This document shows positions 47,338 to 60,215 of a stretch of DNA of 64,000 nucleotides, piece after piece. This DNA comes from Tipula vernalis (Eukaryota > Arthropoda > Insecta > Diptera > Tipulidae): the NCBI GenBank assembly GCA_958295665.1, contig OY282558.1, forward strand, positions 30,339,045-30,403,044, read 5' to 3'. Position 1 is the stretch's first letter. Every line of letters starts with the position of its first letter. Position numbers and translations under genes: made by a program. The notes under the pieces were generated by a model, which made no database searches, was not told the origin of the DNA, and saw nothing but the letters and a program-made list of their open reading frames with translations.

Positions 47338-50300
47338 CTAAAGCAAAAAAAAAAAAAAAAAAAATACAAAAATGTGAAAATTTAACAATAGAATTATTTT
47401 AAAGAAAATTATATGAAAATTCTTTTGTTATTTTTATGAGTATAAAATTTTTTTTATGATTACGAAATTTTTTAAATTTTTTTATATTTTTCAGAATACA
47501 TTTATACATAATAAAAAAATATATTATTATTGGTTTTGATTGTTTTGACTGATTTATTATAAAAGTAGTGTGTCCAACTTTTTGATTGTTTAGACTTTAA
47601 GATGATATAATTATAGTAGGTAGAAATTTTGTTTTTAAAGATGTTTGGGAGTCTGTTGTTTTTTATTTTTTTATATCGTCCAATTTTATTATGATCGATA
47701 TGGAATATTGTTTGGCTGTGAAAACAATGAAACATATTTTGTTTAACCCTCGAGTGAAGTGAATTTTTCGAATAGACATCTATAACAATTATACCGTTCT
47801 CGAGGTAAAGGGTTACGATATACTTTTTAATAATAAACCTACAATTTTTATATTTATTTTAGTTAAAATTTTCATCTTAAACATTAATTTACAAATTTAA
47901 TGACAATTTAATTATAAACAAAAATAAGAAATTGAGATAAATTTGTTAAAAAAAAAGTAATGTTAACATTTTTTTTTTTTTTTTTTTTGATTGGGACGAC
48001 GACATAGGGGTGCCAAGTTTATTAATTAAAAAATTATCTGCGCGCTTGAGAATTAATTTTGTTTGTTTTGATTGTTTAAGCTAATTGTTTTAGTGTCGAC
48101 ATTATCGATGATGAAAATAATTTATATGTATATTATAGGCTAAGACACACTTTTTGGCTAACACACACCTCCTACACATAATAAGTCATTTGAATTCAAT
48201 TTCTAAATAATACAGTAATAATTACTGGACATTGTGTATGCATTCAAAATAAATTAAAATTTGGATTCTAGCCAAGATTATCTATAAACACACATATATA
48301 TATTATGTAGATTTGGTGTGTGACATCCAATCTCAATTTTCATTAAAATGAATAAATTGTTTTAAATGAGCTGTAGGAGTCCTATTCTGCATTCGTGCAC
48401 TGTATCTAACATATTTGCTTATTTATTGTCTATTATTTTTTTTTTGTTGGCCGATGTGTATTAAATTTTATTATAAATATAAATTTTCACAGAATTTTTT
48501 CTTTTTTGGCTTATACACACACAGACGAGACAACAAAATAATTATTTTATATTAAAAAAAATTAAAATTAAAAATTTAATGTGACACTTGGTGCGGCGCT
48601 GTTCAATGTTTTCTAAGTTTATGATGTGGATACGCCGGTCTAAGAATATCTCGATCATCTTTTGTACCAATTTAATTGCCCTGACGCGATATTGTCTGTT
48701 GATATTTATATGGAAAATGTTTAGCTTGTTTGTAAGTATGTGTGTGTATGAAGGAAAATTTTTTTGCATTTAAGCGACAAGACAATAAAAGGATTTTTTT
48801 GTGTTTTTTTGTGTTTGTTAGGTTTTGGGAGAGGCGCATACGACTTAAATTTCTTAATTCGGGACAGATGTTTTTTAATCTACATATTTAATAAATTCAT
48901 TAAAAAAAAATTCTTCCAAAAATGACATATTTATTGCATTTTTAGTTTCTTTTTCATCATTTTTGTTTAAATTTTTATTTTTTATTATTATTTTGAAAGA
49001 CGCTCTCTCGATGGTAAACAAAAAAGAAAATGTTCTTGTTTCATTTTCTTCTAAATTGTAATGTTAAAATACCACACAAGTTGTTGTCGTTTTTTATAAA
49101 CTTCGAATATATTTATACGTTTTGATCAACATTAATTACCGTGCATGCATACACACATTGTACCATATTTGGTATAACAATTTTTATAATTAAAATGTAG
49201 ATTTTATAACAATTTAAAAGTGCTGTACAGTTTGTATAGGCAAAATTCTTCCTAGCTAAATAATTGATGCACGTATCGTACATATTTGATGTCAACATTT
49301 TGATAAGTCAATTGTTAATTAATGATTTGAATGCAATAATTTTTTTTTAGTATTATTGAGGTGGAAAAAGTATAACGCCAAACCAAGTTTGCATTTATAT
49401 TTTTTTTAATAGACATGATGTTAATTCATCAACATGAGGAGGTGCACATTAAAATATGAAATTTCTTAATTATTTTAATTACAATAATTTTAAATTTTTT
49501 TATTACTAGTGCTAGCCACTTTCCCGATTACGGTATAAATATTTTATGTATATATGTACATTGCACATCGTTTTAAATTGGAGGGTTAACATCGTATTTT
49601 CATTAATTTTATGACCAACAAGTATAAAAATGAAACTTTATTAGCATTTGATCCAATATGTATTGGATTACTATTAAATTATCAGAGGTTGTAAGATCTT
49701 AATTAATTAGAAGTTAATATTTTGAAACTCACGCCGTAATGACTGAATAAAAGTTCACAATTTTACATTCGATACAGAAAGTGTAGTATATACTGTATAT
49801 GTTGTACTAGCGAATTACACTAATGAGGTAAGAGGTTTAACTAAAAAGTTTCCGAAATTTTGATTTTTCGAATGTATTCCTCTCGTAAAGTATAGCGCAT
49901 TTATGTCAGCGGGTTTTCGAATTTTCAAAACTCTTCAATGTTTTTGTTTCGGCTTTCTCGGAAATTCTTGGCTCATTTTTAAACATTTTAAGTTAAACAA
50001 ATAACTAATTGTCCGCCTCTACGTGCTTTATCTACAATAAATGGTACAAGAATACACCTTTTCATTAACCTAAGCGCGGGTTAACAGCTGGTACACACAC
50101 TTTTGAAAAAACTATTTTCTCTATGGAATGTTACATATAAACAACCAGATTAGCTGGTATACCAGGTTTTACCCGGAGAAATATTACTAAATATTTGTCG
50201 GATTACTGAAATATTTACCATAGCATACTTCTGTTCTTTTTCTGAAAGTTTATATGCTCATTTAAGTCATTACTTTTTAGGCTCTAAGCGAATTCCATGA

Positions 50301-50460
50301 TAAATAATAATTAAGGACTTTTATGTGAGAAATTCCCACTTTGGAAGTCATTTTTTAGGTTTGCTGCCCGAATGTACTTTTTGTTGAAAATCGATAAAAA
50401 TAATTATCCTACAAAATTCCAAGAAGTTTCATGGCTTAATGGTTTGCAAAGTTTTTATTC

Positions 50461-50595
50461 ATTTTTTTAATAACAAACTTGACGTTTCGACGGTATATTC
50501 CGTCATTATCAAGGCTATAATTTATAAAAGTATAAACTGAACCTTTAAAAATGGCGGAATATAACGTAAAACATCGGGTTTGTTATTAAAAAAAT
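50461..50595. repeat. 135-base foldback with ~50-base imperfect arms
   Basis: The left arm from 50461 (ATTTTTTTAATAACAAACTT, then ATATTCCGTCATTATCAAGG) and the reverse complement of the right arm ending at 50595 (ATTTTTTTAATAACAAACCC, then ATATTCCGCCATTTTTAAAG) match at most positions. There is only a ~30-base loop. No target duplication identified. Confidence 0.72.
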
Positions 50596-53247
50596 TAAAA
50601 TTAATTGTAAGATTGTTAGATGACCTAATGTTTATAACAATATTCTGGTAACTAATTTATAAAAAAATGATGCGAACAAAATTTTAACTCCCTTAGATCC
50701 AGGAGACTGCCACTCCCCAGATCTGAGTAAACAATTAATTTTATTTTATCATTTATCCAAACTCATTCTCCCCTAGAGAATATCCCAACCAACTCCCCTA
50801 AATCCGCACCTAGTGTTGAATATTTGAAACATTGAAAAAGCCTTGCTTTTCACGAATTTTGTCGGGAAAGAAAATTTTACTTCGGGAAACGAAAGTTTGC
50901 TAGGGGCCAAGATTTCCCAATTATTTTGAGGGGTCCGGAAACAAAAACTTGCCTAGGACCTGGATTTTCCCTAATCCGCCACTGATCGGTTGAGAACTAA
51001 GGGAGTTATGTAACTAATATAGTCGCCGACTTTGAAGACCGGTTTTGTTTAGGGGATTCCTTTGTCTACACTATGGCTTTTCATTTCGTTAGCAAGTCAA
51101 GTTCAAAAGTTATGTAATTTTAATGGAAGGAGGCTATATAGGCTCTCTACCATCTTTAATACTAGGCCTAAGGTATTTTAAAAGTTCACAGTTCTACTTT
51201 AATTAGTAGATCCGAACTGGTTGTAATATTGCCAAGCAACACATATAAAACGGCCGCAAGACCGAAAACGGCTGGAATTAAAAAGATGATCGTTGGATTC
51301 GATATGCAACGTTCAAAATTTGTGTACCTTTAGAACTTTAAAATCATCTAACTAAACTACTAAAATTTAACAAAAAAAAAAATACGAGATCCATATATCA
51401 GGACAGTGTCGAAGTTGTTTTTAAATTATGGCCCGTCTTAAAACATTTTCGTTAATATCTTTTATTAGATCCAAGCTACATTGAAATATTTCAAATAATT
51501 TATTGCATTTACGTTTCATCTCATTTTCAAAAGTAATTAAGCAAAATATTTTTGAAAAATTATACAAAAACCCCATACGGAATATAAATTCTTTTCATAT
51601 TTTGCTTAAGTCTCATAAGAAGACGCAAACACCACATATGTTCATAAAAATTATAACAATAAATAATTTCATCACAACTATTTCAAAATTCTCATATATA
51701 CCATATATTGTAGAAAGGCGCGCGCGACGCGATTATTTTTCTTGTCATAACTTACATGACATTAGAATTAATATTTTTAATAGTCTGTTACTTAAAGAAA
51801 AAAAAAAAAAACCAAACATTAAAATCTCTCACATGTCATAATTGATAATTTGTATTTGAAGATGAACAAAAAGAATTTATTTTATTTTTAATTATAAATT
51901 TATTTATAAATTGTGACAATTAAAATTTTACTATAATAATTTGAAATATTTACTACAAAAGACTGCGTAGACGAGTAAAATTTAAATTTACTTTGAAATA
52001 AAAAGATGCATAAAATAAAAGAAAATAAATTGAAAATTATATATGTGTCTATACACTTGATGTTTATTAATAATAATTATTATTATTGTTATTATTATAG
52101 CACATGACAGACAGAAAAAAAAAAAAAAAATCAGAGTACAAACAAGTCATATATGTACATTTTTATTAATATGTCATATAATCTCATAGTATACGCGCAT
52201 ACCATACATACATGGTATATACATTTTCATTTTTCCCAAGAATTTCCCATGTTGCACTTTGTACAATTAAATGTGTGTATAAAATGTTTTGACTCGTTTA
52301 TTTTAATACATCTTTAAAATGTTGTACGTCTGTACAGTGGACGAAACAAGTGTGAAGAAAAATGATTAATTATTATCTGTCCTGGCTCATCAAATTGTCA
52401 CAAATTAAATTAAAAAAAAAAAAAAACGTTACCAGTTAATGTGTTATACCAAGAAAAAAATTTAAATCACATCATTTGTTTTTTAAACACGCTAACAGCA
52501 GGTGTCAAATTTCTGTTTAAACAATATCAGTTCAACTCCATCAAATTTCTATATTAAGCGCAAAACTAAATTAACTAAAAATTAATTTTGCATAATTTTA
52601 ATTTTTAATATGTATGTTAATTAAAAAAAAAAAAAAAAATCAAAATAAAAAATCATAAAAAATTAATTTAAATAAATCATAAAATTTTAAATTATATAAT
52701 TAAGATATAGCGAAATATATTCCACACGCACAACAATTTACGAGATTTCAGTGTCAAACAGTTAAAAAATTTAATTAATTAAGTAATTGAGTTATGTATA
52801 TAGAAAAAGCGGCCTTGTTTCATATACAAAAATTGACTTGGTGGCAAATTTATGAGTTACATTTGGCAAGTTACACGATTACTGTATACTATGGAGCCCT
52901 TTTGGTTTTTCTAATCTTTTTATATCGGCATACCATCGAATAATATGCCAAGTTCGACATTAACCCCACTTTAAATTAAAATTCTGCTGTGAAAAAAATG
53001 AAAAAGCAAATTTTAAAAATAATTGAGAGAACTTGGATGAAGTTTGTGATATGCAACTTTTCACAATCAAAGCTTATTTATGATGTAATTTATGCCAATG
53101 AAATTTGACTTGATTGAATTTGAATGTATCTTGCTGATCCAAATTTCATTTTTAAATTAAAATTAAGACTAATTAGATTAAAATAAGTTTCAACAGAATT
53201 TGATAAAAATACGAAAGATTATCCCCGCGGAATTTTGAACTACTGTT

Positions 53248-53505
53248 CAAAACACAAACAATATTCGCATAATTTTCAAATTTCCACAATTCTTTAGAAA
53301 TGTTTTGATGAATTGGTTTGTAAAAATGTTTGATATTCGATTTATTCTCAATTTGAACAAAATTTGTTGTTTCCTCCAAAACACAAACAATATTCGCATA
53401 ATTTTCAAATTTCCACAATTCTTTAGAAATGTTTTGATGAATTGGTTTGTAAAAATGTTTGATATTCGATTTATTCTCAATTTGAACAAGATTTGTTGTT
53501 TCCTT
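53248..53505. repeat. two-copy tandem duplication, 129-base unit
   Basis: The unit starting CAAAACACAAACAATATTCG at 53248 is repeated from 53377 with one clear internal substitution (GAACAAAAT versus GAACAAGAT) and a few differences at the junction. Because 129 is a multiple of three, both strands show duplicated open frames. The content is low-complexity and I do not regard it as coding. Confidence 0.88.
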
Positions 53506-54624
53506 TAAGCTTTACGGTAAAAGGGTTCCAAAATTTACCTCATTTACCCAAAAACTACATTTTTTTTTTTTGTAAAATAATCCAAAGCTAAAACATCCAA
53601 ATGCTCAAAAAGTAGACTTTCGATTAGCATAAAAGAGAGAATATTTAGGTATTTTCTAACTTTATTTACAACAACTTTGAAACACAAACATGTTAAAATT
53701 TGATTTTAAACATTAAAATGTCATTAAACCAAACTTCAATATTCTAAATAAATTTTAAAATTTTTTGGCGATTTGTATCAAAAGTTGGTGTGACATTATT
53801 TTTAAATAAGACAATTTTCGATAACTCTGAATTTTGTATGGAAAGTGCTGGAACAAAATTTCAAATTTTAAAATTTTTCGACAATTTTCAAAGTTTTCAT
53901 CAAATGCAAAACTACCCAAATTTTTTAATATGAATTAATGTTTCCAATTTATCAAATAGATTTAAAATTATTATTAATGATTTTTTTTATACATATAAAT
54001 ATTGAAAAATTTGGACATCTTGAAATTCGGTTAAAATATCTAAACTTCGTTGAAGTAAAATATAATAAAAATCTAGATTGTTGCAGATTTTAATTTTATC
54101 CACCACAAACAAATCTGGTTGAAATTTTTGGCGGGACGTACGCGACATTGATTAGTTGTGCGGGACTGTCCTGTGCCCCAAAGCACGACGGTTCATTCAA
54201 AACGAGAATAATTTTAGCACAACCTTACATTTGATTTATTATCGACCGTTCACATACAGTTTTTATTGATTTTTTTATTTATCGTACAGTTTTTATTGTT
54301 TCATTAAAAAACCGAAATGCTTGCAAATCATACTGACATAAATTATTTCACAACGAATACGAAAACATTTATGAAATGTCATTGTCATTTTTGTTGAAAT
54401 TGTCTTAATTAAGTCAAAACAATCTGTTACAAAAACTAAATTGTGAACAGTACAGCATTTATTCATAAAATAACGGCGATGTAAATCGTTTCGTATTCCA
54501 AAACAATCAATTGGCGCGCAGATGAAATATATACATAGTACTGGCATCGTATGACATCAAGCCAATGTTTCTAAAAACACTTCCTCAGCACAGTTCACAT
54601 ACTACGAATTTATATAGTGACAGA

Positions 54625-54715
54625 ATTTTTTAATGGTTTTTGGCTCTTTATTATTTTTTAAAGCTAAAGCTTTAAAACAGTTGAAAAAATAAGAGCCAAA
54701 AATCATTAAAAAATT
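54625..54715. repeat. hairpin with 25-base arms, one mismatch
   Basis: The arm 54625-54649 (AATTTTTTAATGGTTTTTGG, then CTCTT) pairs with 54691-54715 with a single mismatch (G against A). The 41-base loop contains a smaller AAAGCT/AGCTTT palindrome and further T/A pairing. Confidence 0.78.
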
Positions 54716-55734
54716 GGGTCATTAACTTAAATATTGACTCATGAAAATAACAATAGTTTACGTAGTGGTTTGTTGACCTTAAATTTTAGGTAGATGTATT
54801 TGAAGGAAATAATTATATATAGAAATCGTCTCAAAATTTGATTATAATCCGGTGGCACTGTGACAGATACTAAGTTGCTCTATCTGTATGTATCTCAATA
54901 TACTAAACCAAACAAACTTTTTTTGAGCAGCTTTTTATTTTTGGTTCAAAGTATTGATATATCGATGTTTGTATTGATGTTTGGTTCAAAGTATAATTTT
55001 GCATTTATTCCAAATTTTATTTTGATAATGGACTTTCATTATTCTATTTTGAAATTTAAATTCAGTATTGATTTTGAACTACTCAAACTTGAGCGCTTCG
55101 CGAGTCAGATGCCTTTGGAAATCAAATTTGTGATTTTAAATTTTCAATTTTTAGTACAGAACCTAAATTTTTTACTCTGATGCTGTGTGCCTCAGAAGAC
55201 TTTTCAAACTAAGATACTTGGTGAAAAGGCACTTTACGAGGTTACTTTTCGACGACTTTTCAATTTGTATGACATACAGTTTAAAATACGTAGTAAGTAA
55301 TGGAAAGTTGAAGGAGGTGCAAATCACCACAGAATACTGTCGAAAATTTAAAAAAAAATGTAGCAACCTAATGATTATACACTTCGCTTCTCTTAATTAA
55401 GACACCTATTATATTGATTTCAAATGTCAATAACTTCCACATTTCTGCAATAAGAATATTACTTGTTACATGCATTTGAGAGTACATTGTTGCTTTTTGA
55501 AATACCTGTAAAACAGATAACAACAATAATTCCATTACTTCTATTTTGTTCGTTATTCGTAATCTAGTAAAAAAACGTGTAATTAAAATGCGTCACATGA
55601 TTACGACCAGTAGTGAATAGTTGAAGCTTATGAAAGCTACGGTAAAAAACTTTGTTAATTGTCTTGATTTATTATTTTTAATTAAATTTATCATTAAAAG
55701 ACGAAAAAAAAAAATAATTTCAATGGTTCTGAGT

Positions 55735-56173
55735 TTCTGACGGGCATCAGTTTCATTTCCATGAGTCCGAAAATGCAAACCGGTTCCATTCTTGCTTCCA
55801 TGACATGTGGTTGTTGGCAGATTCCAATCGGTTTGCTTTGCATGATGCATTCAAAGGAGGTTTATTTTGGAGTTTTTTTCAATTTAAGATGGTTAGCATT
55901 GTTAATCATACGTCGAACCGTAGATAAGCTTGCTTTGACTCCGGTTTTTGCCTTTATTTTTTACGCAGATAAGCATGAATTTAAAGCTGATCGAATAATC
56001 GCCCGTTTATCCGTGGCCGTTGTAGCCTTCGCAATGCGCCCTTCCCTATATTTACCATAATTTTTAATATTATTGATAAAGGATTCAAAGGATCCAAAAA
56101 CGGGTTTCCCTCTATCAATTTTTTCCGCTATTTGACGATTTGAGAATCCTCCTTCATTTAAATTCATCGTCAC
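55735..56173 (-). pseudogene. Tc1-like transposase fragment
   Basis: Read leftward: MNLNEGGFSNRQIAEKIDRG is the N-terminal Tc1 helix-turn-helix, then IKNYGKYREGRIAKATTATD and KRAIIRSA, as in Tc1 paired-like domains. After a stop, IKAKTGVKASLSTVRRMIN follows, then in another frame CKANRLESATNHMSWKQEWN and RFAFSD. That is the Tc1 RLQFA-x-x-H...W-x-x-V-x-FSD block around the first catalytic Asp. The rest of the catalytic domain is missing. Dead. Confidence 0.72.
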
Positions 56174-56450
56174 CTAATAGAAAAAAATCAATGACGTGGG
56201 AATTTACTATTCCGTAGGACCCCGGGGGCACAACAAATATTAATACATTTTTCAGAATTATCACATATACTGCCATTAAATTAATAATGTAATCAAGTTT
56301 ATGATTTATATATTGACACTGTAATGCAGTAGGTACAACAATTTTTATGTGGCATCCATCGATACCACCCAACGCTGTCGAAAATATTGATGTGCCAATT
56401 TTATTAGCTTTGGCAATTTTATTACCTTTGGTACAAGCTACACAAACATA
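56174..56450 (-). pseudogene. PIF/Harbinger transposase fragment
   Basis: Read leftward: IFSTALGGIDGCHIKIVVPT, then YINHKLDYIINLMAVYVI and PPGSYGIVNSHVI. This matches the Harbinger nuclease block G-x-IDG-x-HI...Y-x-N-x-K...N-x-Q...PGS-x-HD, with the first catalytic Asp present and the second (HD) changed to HV. Only ~90 residues remain. They lie directly against the Tc1-like fragment, which suggests one element broke the other. Confidence 0.68.
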
Positions 56451-56904
56451 TCAAGAATTTTGTGAACTCTCACAGTATATCAATATATCAATTTAAACTT
56501 ATACCAGTGACCCTACAGCTCGCTGCACTGGTCAGTCAATATAGAAACATAGAAACACGGAATTGTATTGAAAATTTGAAACATTTAAAAGTTTTATGTT
56601 GGGCGAATATACAGCATATTTTATTAAGTGAATGAGCAGACAGTCTTAAGTATTTGCGGACATAAGCATTGTCATTAGCAAATATATGCTTGTAAATTTC
56701 AGTTTTGTTATAGTTTCGTGTTATGTATTGTACAAATAACATAAAAATGTTACTGTAACATAACCTCACAAATTACATATATATGTATATTAAGGGTTTT
56801 CAAATTCGAGGTCTCTTTTTAAATATTCCGGTATTTTATTTTTTGTACTAGACATATACCACATGTTATTTGGCAGATGACAAGTACAAACATTTCGGTT
56901 AGTT

Positions 56905-57410
56905 AAAATGGATCGCTACACGAGTAGTATTAAAACTTATTTTAAATATGGTGAAAGTTATTCAGAAGTTGGAAGAAAATTTCCACAAACCGTGCTATTA
57001 AACTTATCATTGATAATTTTGAAGAAACTAGTTCAGTTCAAGATCAAAGAAGCAGAATTTATTATCGTAGTGGTTATTCAAGTAAAAATATGCCAGCTGT
57101 TAGAACAAGTGTTGCTGAAGAGCCAAGGACATCAATTCGTCGTCGTTCACAGCAATTAAGCCTCAAACCAACAACTTTTGTGGAGTCAATTGGAAGATAT
57201 TAATGTGCAGAATATGTGGTTTCAACAGGACGGTGCAACATGCCACACACCAATGCAAATCGAATAATTTCTCGAAGAACAGACATGAATTGGCCACCAA
57301 GATCATGCGATTTAATGCCATTGAACTTCTTCTTGTACAAACGAGACATTGAAAAGTTTAGTTGGCTATAAGGAACAATTGAATACTTTTAACCTAGTGA
57401 CATCTATTTA
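56905..57410 (+). pseudogene. mariner-type (ITm) transposase remnant, internally deleted
   Basis: An ATG at 56908 starts MDRYTSSIKTYFKYGESYSE. After a frameshift near 56990 the reading is IKLIIDNFEETSSVQDQ, then VRTSVAEEPRTSIRRRSQQL, the paired HTH region of insect mariner-like transposases. It then jumps to EDINVQNMWFQQDGATCHT (second catalytic Asp in QQDGA) and, in another frame, MNWPPRSCDLMPLNFFLY (third Asp in the WPPRS-CDL block). The central part, including the first catalytic Asp, is deleted around 57165-57180. It belongs to the element bounded by the 30-bp inverted repeats. Confidence 0.8.
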
Positions 57411-57473
57411 AATATTGCATGAATTGCTGGGTCTTACAAAAGTTTAGTTTGAAAAGTCTTCTGAGGCACACAG

Positions 57474-60215
57474 TATGAAACACTAAAGCACATTAAATTT
57501 TGAGCTATACAATTTAATGAATTTTGTAAATAAAGCAAGGATATCGTTGGGATTAATTAAATCAGAACCAACTAGGAAAGGACCGAATGATAAAATGTTC
57601 AACATGAGAAAAATTTGAGCCTCTTTTTTTTAAAAGATGAAAATCTTGTAGAAGTTTTAATATTATTGTACTTAAAATACAAAATTAAGTTTAATTTTTG
57701 ATTAGGTAATTGAACAAACTTTAAGCTATGATTTTAAATTTTATTAAAACATTAAACTAATATTATTTCAACTTTAAATTTGATGTTTTAAAAGATTTGA
57801 GCGTAACTCATTAAAAAATGTGAACACTACTCTGTTCAAGTAATTTGTCTGTCGGCTTTTGTCGTGTTTTAAAAATTAATGATTTCCTAATTACTGGAAT
57901 GCTCTATGACCATCAGTCTAATGACGATTCTCGTTGGTGGCCATTGTCAATAATACCGGCTACATACTTAAAATAAGGATTGAATACAAAGTCGTGGATG
58001 GACGATGAATAGAAAACACATATCGCTTCCTAATCGGTGATAACCTCAACGTTCTGGCCAAAATTGTCTTTAAAATAGGGATTGAATAGAATGTCGTTGT
58101 CGAGCGTTGAATATGGAACACGTATGTCTTTCCTAGTCGGTAGTAACCTCAATGATCATCGGTCTTGTGATGATTTTTTATTGGAATATGCCATTGATAA
58201 TAGTTCTGCAGCTGTATTATGAAAAAAGTAACTTTATGATGAAATATCACAAAAAATGAATTAAATTCTGAACATTTGCTCGTTTTGTGCTTGGCCAATA
58301 TGACTACTTCACATGTTGTCTCTTCTACTACGCCATATGACTATTTACATGCACACTGGATTATGTATCAATAAAAAAATTACGACCAAATTAAAGCTTT
58401 TAATTTCTCTGAAACTGCGACATTTTAATTCTTCTATCAATGAAGTCACCCACCGTCCAATCAAAAGGTCTTCAAACTAAAAACGCCATTCCTATTGTAA
58501 AAACATAATTAATTTATTAAATCATGTTATCAAGCAAAAAATATATGAGATTATCAATAGTAAAGGGCAAAGCAAAGTAAGCCAACTGGTTAAATGTTCC
58601 AAACCCTATTGGCTTCTATTCCTCCTTTAAATAACCCGCTAGAAAACAGCAAAATAATTTCGACTCCATAAAAATGTCAAATACTCCTTGAGACGTTCCA
58701 AAAAACTATAAACTGTCTCCTAAGGTGGTTGAATCCGACAATATAAAAAAGAAGTTTTCCATGAGAGTAAAATATGAGGTTAAAAGCATCATATGCTATT
58801 GGGTTGGACACAATTGTAAATGTTATGTTAAAACATCTTCCCGAATCTGTTTCATGCTTAATTATTTTCCTGGTCTGCGGAAGATTTCCAAACTTGTAGC
58901 ATTAGCGAAACCTGACAGCGATTCTTCGGATATCAAAATCTCGACCTTTTTTTACCTTGCTTAGTTCTGTAAGAAAAGTTTTCGAATGTCTAATAAAAAA
59001 CAGGTTCCAGTGATCACTTTGAAGTAAACCACATCTTGATGCCTCAACAATTCGGTTTTCGATACAAACATTCTTCAATTCTCCAAGTTCATCGTACATT
59101 AAATCTTGTTAAAACTCAAAGAAGAGTTAACAAATCTACAGTATGAAATATGAATAAATGGTCTTCTACATACACAAATATAATTTTACGAATGAGGCTT
59201 GCCATACTGGCCATCTATAACAATGAAAAGTCTAAATTGTGTGCCAAAATAATATAAAATGGCGCAAAGTTAATTTTTATTATTCACTGAAAAAAAAAAT
59301 TGTATACTAATTACGATTTTGTGCATTGTTTTAACGAGTTTTCCATTACTATTGATCCGACGATTTCTTCGTTATTATGACAGAAATTATTTAATTAAAC
59401 ATCAAAAATTCTATCAACAAACTAATTGTTATATTTATATCAAAATAATTAAAATGGAATTAATCTAATAACATATTGTTTTTATCTAACACACAATTTT
59501 AATAAAGATTCACTTTGATGTATACCACTTTTTTGTTAATACAACAGAGACAATAATGTACTCTAAAGGAACATTATTCGTTATTAATATTAAAAATGAA
59601 ATTAAGATTATAGAAAAGAGTTAAAATAAAAATAAAAATAAAACGAAAATTCTTTAAAATAATGGTAAATTTATTAATCCCTAAAAAGTAAAATAACATA
59701 ATAATATTGTCAAAAACGAATATATACGGTTATTAGCAGAAATAATACTTAACCAATATTCGTTAATAATATTAAAATGTTAATTATTCCTCAATAGGTA
59801 GAATAAAGAATTAGTCATATTAATAACAAACTAATGGTTACCCGTATTAATTATTATAAACCATTATTCGTTAATAATACTATAATAGTTACTGATTTAC
59901 AAAAATACAAAATAACGAAAGCGGCAGTAAATACAACAATGTAGAAAATAAAAGAATTTTTTTAGATAATTCATTTTTTTTATTTTCATAAATATTAAAA
60001 TTTGAATAAAATTAACATTAATCTCAATATAAAAAGTATATATAAAACAGTTTGTTTATAAAAAATCAGATATAAACTAATTATCTTTAATTTAAATTCG
60101 AAGTTTAGATTTAGGTTAAAAAAAAACAAATAATTAAACAGATTTCAGTCTTTAAATTAAATAAATCAAATGAAAAACATATATATAAAATATATTTTAT
60201 ATTAATATAAAACTC
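57474..60215. other. AT-rich intergenic DNA with a degenerate tandem repeat
   Basis: No supported gene. Around 57900-58190 two diverged copies of a ~102-base unit are present: AAATAAGGATTGAATAC...CCTAATCGGTGATAACCTCAA versus AAATAGGGATTGAATAG...CCTAGTCGGTAGTAACCTCAA. Small open frames at 58725-58964 and the overlapping minus strand have no recognisable features. Confidence 0.45.
57968..58165. repeat. diverged tandem repeat, ~102-base unit, two copies
   Basis: Aligned words such as GGATTGAATA (57977 and 58079), GTCGT...GATGAATA / GTTGAATA and TCGGT-x-TAACCTCAA recur at an offset of about 102 bases with many substitutions. Flanking GACCATCAGTCT / GATCATCGGTCT suggests the unit extends outward. 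Confidence 0.6.

Larger units (their letters stand above)
47338..55182. other. AT-rich non-coding stretch upstream of the last spalt exons
   Basis: Nearly 8 kb without supported coding sequence. It has many poly(A)/poly(T) runs, two foldbacks (50461-50595 and 54625-54715) and a 129-base tandem duplication (53248-53505). If the missing spalt 5' exons lie beyond 64000, this is all intron. If they were missed, they are not in any recognisable zinc-finger frame. Confidence 0.4.
55183..57473 (+). mobile_element. mariner-like element with perfect 30-bp inverted ends, hosting other transposons
   Basis: The 30 bases at 55183-55212 (starting CTGTGTGCCTCAGAAGACTT) are the exact reverse complement of 57444-57473. 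A TA follows the right end; the left side has TG, so a mutated TA duplication is possible. Near the right end, on the plus strand, are mariner-type transposase remnants. Between the left end and those remnants lie Tc1-like and Harbinger-like pieces in the opposite orientation, which best fit insertions into the outer element. Perfect termini around decayed contents are unusual. Confidence 0.7.

Noticed and set aside
51503..51841. 112-codon plus-strand frame
   Set aside because: Low-complexity Ile/Lys/Asn/Phe-rich translation typical of AT-rich non-coding DNA.
53173..53508. Duplicated open frames on both strands (about 80 codons)
   Set aside because: They arise because the 129-base tandem unit is a multiple of three; no coding evidence.
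54860..55180. 106-codon plus-strand frame next to the left end of the transposon nest
   Set aside because: Repetitive Phe/Leu/Ile-rich translation without domain features; ends three bases before the inverted repeat by chance.
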